Shown one piece after another: positions 61,751 through 64,000 of a stretch of DNA of 64,000 bases; within the stretch, counting starts at the first letter, position 1, and each line of letters starts with the position of its first letter. The stretch comes from Mansonella perstans (taxonomy: Eukaryota > Nematoda > Chromadorea > Rhabditida > Onchocercidae). The DNA lies in contig JBAMDO010000571.1 of NCBI GenBank assembly GCA_037074765.1, forward strand, positions 620,001-684,000, in the 5' to 3' direction. The position numbers were made by a program, and so were the translations under genes. Below the pieces are notes generated by a model. The model did not search any database, was not told where the DNA came from, and saw nothing but the letters and a program-made list of their open reading frames with translations.

Positions 61751-62449
61751 TTTCTAAAAATTAGCCTCAATATTTCATTTTTATGTCTTTTTTAAAACAA
61801 AATTTGCTTTTGGAAATTAAGAAATTCCTCGCAAATATAATATGCAATACATCAATCTCAAAGACTTGGACAAATTGAAGCGAAATGGTACAAAACTGTA
61901 GAAAAAATGTTAAGATTGCTCTGCATGAATTATTTTATGGGAATTATGCATTTTGGATTGATAGCATTGTTGCATTGACAACAATGTATTGATGTATTGA
62001 TAAAAATGCAATAAAGCAATCGAAACTAAATGATTCAGCACAAAGGTCGAAAATTAATCCTTATTATAAAATTGTGAAATGTGGACATAGATCACTTCTA
62101 TTTGATGTGTATTTATAGACACAATCCTTAACATACTAACAGAAGTGATCCAGTAGTTCTGCAAAACTTTGTTCGCAAATTCCATTCAGTAAGTTTCATT
62201 TAATTCATTTCTACAGAAAATGTCAGTTGTCAAAATTTTGGATTTCATTATAAACCTGCAAATAAGCTCTCTTTTTTCAACAAAATTATCTTTCTATCAA
62301 ATTTCTTAGTTTTGCAAATTGCACAAACTTTGCTTACCGATAAGTTAGAGATGATCATATTATATCAGCAGTGAATGTGCGACCGTTCTCATTTTACAGG
62401 GAGAAAATTCTCCATCTTTCAGAATTGGCAAAGGAATTGTCTCATCGAT
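61751..62449 (+). promoter_or_regulatory. 5' flank of ZnF6 (putative promoter region)
   Basis: Conserved zinc-finger-gene 5' flank, almost the same as 49,854-50,552. Confidence 0.4.
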
Positions 62450-63276
62450 ATGTATTTCATTTATTTCCTTTTCTTCGTTCTCCAATTTGGCAACATTCAA
62501 ACTACCGTAAGTTCATTTCACGAAAAAAATATATATTAAATACAACATAGCACTGCGATGTTTCGAAATTTTGAAATTTCGATTAAGTGCGAGATTGATA
62601 ATTTCCATCATTTGAGGAAACACATCCGGGACAAACAGAGCCGTTGGATTTATCAGTGCCAAAAGAACAAGTTGGATCGCTGAGCTCACCAGTTCAATCA
62701 GCGGAACAGATAAATAAAAATGCGATGGGAATGAACGAATTAAGTCGCCAAAAGGAAGTAGCTAATATAAACATCCATAAGAGAATTAATACCGATGCAA
62801 AGCCCTACCCTTGTTTCTCATGCAACAAAAATTTTCCTTCGCCAAGCCATTTAAAAATCCATGAGAGAACTCATACCGGGGAGAAACCGTTCCATTGCAA
62901 CATATGCAGCAGAAATTTTTCTGCTCCATCAAATCTGGTTGCACATATGAGAACTCATACCGGGAAGAAACCCTACCCTTGTTTGACATGCAACAAAACT
63001 TTCCTTGCGCCATGCCATTTAAAAATCCATGAGAGAACTCATACCGGGGAGAAATCGTTCCATTGCAGCATATGCAACAGAAGTTTCTCTGTTTTATGGA
63101 ATCTGAATGCACATAGGAGAACTCATACAGATGCGAAGCCTTACCACTGTCTGACATGCAAGAGAAACTTCCGGACAAAACAAAATTTGCAGCAGCACAT
63201 ATTAAGTCACTTAAAAAAAAAGTCCTCTCTTCCACCGTCTGTATACATAAAGGTTTCCTTTTTAACCCAACTTTGA
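62450..63276 (+). CDS. C2H2 zinc-finger protein ZnF6 (5 fingers)
   Basis: Exon 1 62450-62506 (hydrophobic 19-residue start) and exon 2 62617-63276, joined in phase 0 over a 110-bp intron. One PLDLS motif (62641-62655) is followed by five C2H2 fingers: the first has a CFSC pair as in ZnF3, and the fourth is of the FHCSICNRSF type. Small deletions after the last finger (GTCTGTATACATAAAG) shift the frame, so the C-terminus reads SVYIKVSFLTQL instead of the CIP end of ZnF2, ZnF3 and ZnF5. The fingers themselves are intact. Confidence 0.8.
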
Positions 63277-64000
63277 AATCGCACAAGAAGAAATATGAAA
63301 TAACTGAAAGGCACATTTCAAACTGAAATACGTTGCCATTTCTGGTGTTGTTGATTTTTTGTTTTTCTATCAGTTCAATTTTCATTTACTTATTTTATTT
63401 TTAACAGTCCATTTTTGTTATTATTCTTGTAACTTGTTTATCTCCTATCCATACTTTGTATTTGTCACATATCCATACTGGTGTTGTTCTTCTTGTTTCT
63501 TTCTTAAAAAAATTTCCTGGAGATTTGTAAGTGTTAAATAATGCATTTATGCAAACATGATAATCTGCATGCGTTACAAAAGGAAATTGCAAAATCAATA
63601 TTTCGATGAGAATTCAAAGTGAAAAACATTCAAATGGATATCGTATCAATTTCATTCAAAAAATTATTGGAGAATGTTTATCAAACTGGAGTAACAATTA
63701 CTTCTACAAACAACTTTCTGAAAATCTAATGATAATATTATTCACGAATCTTGCAATTCGTTGCGCATAAATCAAAATGAAAGTTTAAATATTAGTTGAT
63801 GGAAACTTTTGCAAGTTTTCAAATTACATTCAGAAGAGGTCAAAATTAAAACTGGAATCATAATCATTTGTACAAAAGGTGTACTTAACTTGATTAAATT
63901 GCAATTGACATTGGACATACAACAAATCAGCCATCATATGTGTGGAGTAAACAGTAAAAAATTGAACACTTTTTAATTTTTTCTGTTTTTTTTTGACTCA
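63277..64000. repeat. 3' flank of ZnF6 and start of a third palindrome loop
   Basis: The ZnF6 3' flank (to about 63,690) is followed by sequence that is the reverse complement of about 36,855-37,150. So the loop module here is inverted relative to the first two. No gene is seen, and the array continues past the window. Confidence 0.7.

Larger units (their letters stand above)
28607..64000. repeat. zinc-finger/BEL repeat array of palindromic, tandemly repeated modules
   Basis: The region is built from a few modules in both orientations: a ~2 kb zinc-finger gene unit (six copies plus one relic), a BEL/Pao pol remnant (three copies), a ~1.1 kb spacer, and a 4-5 kb tail. From about 33,980 a higher-order unit of ~11.9 kb (ZnF+, spacer, ZnF-, pol remnant, tail, receptor-gene fragment) is tandemly repeated, with boundaries at about 49,855 and 61,750. 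The first unit is lengthened by the retroelement at 45,016-48,955. Left of 33,980 is a scrambled part: pol remnant/ZnF1, an inverted tail piece and a decayed zinc finger. Copies are near-identical by eye with scattered substitutions and small indels. The array runs off the right edge. Confidence 0.85.

Noticed and set aside
28607..64000. CRISPR-like or satellite array
   Set aside because: The repeat units are kilobase-sized modules with genes and transposon remains, not short regularly spaced repeats.

Overview
The window is AT-rich, with short introns, consensus GTAAGT/GTATGT donors, TTTCAG-like acceptors and apparent spliced-leader acceptor sites just upstream of start codons. With the gene content (a ROS-family receptor kinase, a cornichon protein and BEL/Pao retroelement remains) this points to a nematode genome, most likely a clade III/spirurid (filaria-like) species. 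The species call is inference.

Left part, 1-28,600: ordinary single-copy genome. (i) 411-6137, minus strand: the 5' nine exons of a Pro/Ser/Gln-rich, probably nuclear protein that runs off the left edge. (ii) 9203-10452, plus: a complete four-exon cornichon homologue (ER cargo receptor, 145 aa). (iii) 12320-27823, plus: a long multi-exon receptor of the ROS1/Sevenless family (C. elegans rol-3 type). It has a signal peptide, a large beta-propeller/fibronectin III ectodomain, one membrane span and a kinase domain. The DFG aspartate of that kinase is replaced by Asn, which suggests a pseudokinase.

Right part, 28,607-64,000: a complex repeat array. It holds six C2H2 zinc-finger genes in alternating orientation (ZnF1 +, ZnF2 +, ZnF3 -, ZnF4 +, ZnF5 -, ZnF6 +). 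ZnF2/ZnF3 and ZnF4/ZnF5 are tail-to-tail palindromic pairs around a ~1.1 kb spacer. A decayed BEL/Pao pol remnant lies head-to-head with ZnF1, ZnF3 and ZnF5. A block of pair + pol remnant + 4-5 kb tail is tandemly repeated with a period of ~11.9 kb (about 33,980-49,855; 49,856-61,750; a third starting at 61,751). Five of the six zinc-finger genes can be modelled with a 19-residue hydrophobic, signal-like first exon joined in phase over a ~110 bp intron to an N-terminal region. That region carries one or two PLDLS (CtBP-binding type) motifs (LLDLS in ZnF1), followed by 3-6 fingers.

Two further events are superimposed on the array. First, each ~11.9 kb unit seen in full carries an inverted ~340 bp copy of an exon plus intron from the neighbouring ROS-family gene (49,514-49,853 and 61,411-61,750). 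Second, one unit is interrupted at 45,016-48,955 by a recent BEL/Pao-type element with integrase and an envelope-like region in one 958-codon frame. Its two LTRs are in INVERTED rather than direct orientation. It is flanked by a 5-bp target duplication (GAAAT), and the sister unit keeps the empty site at 60,838-60,842.

All similarity statements are from reading the sequence by eye. No alignment or database search was run.
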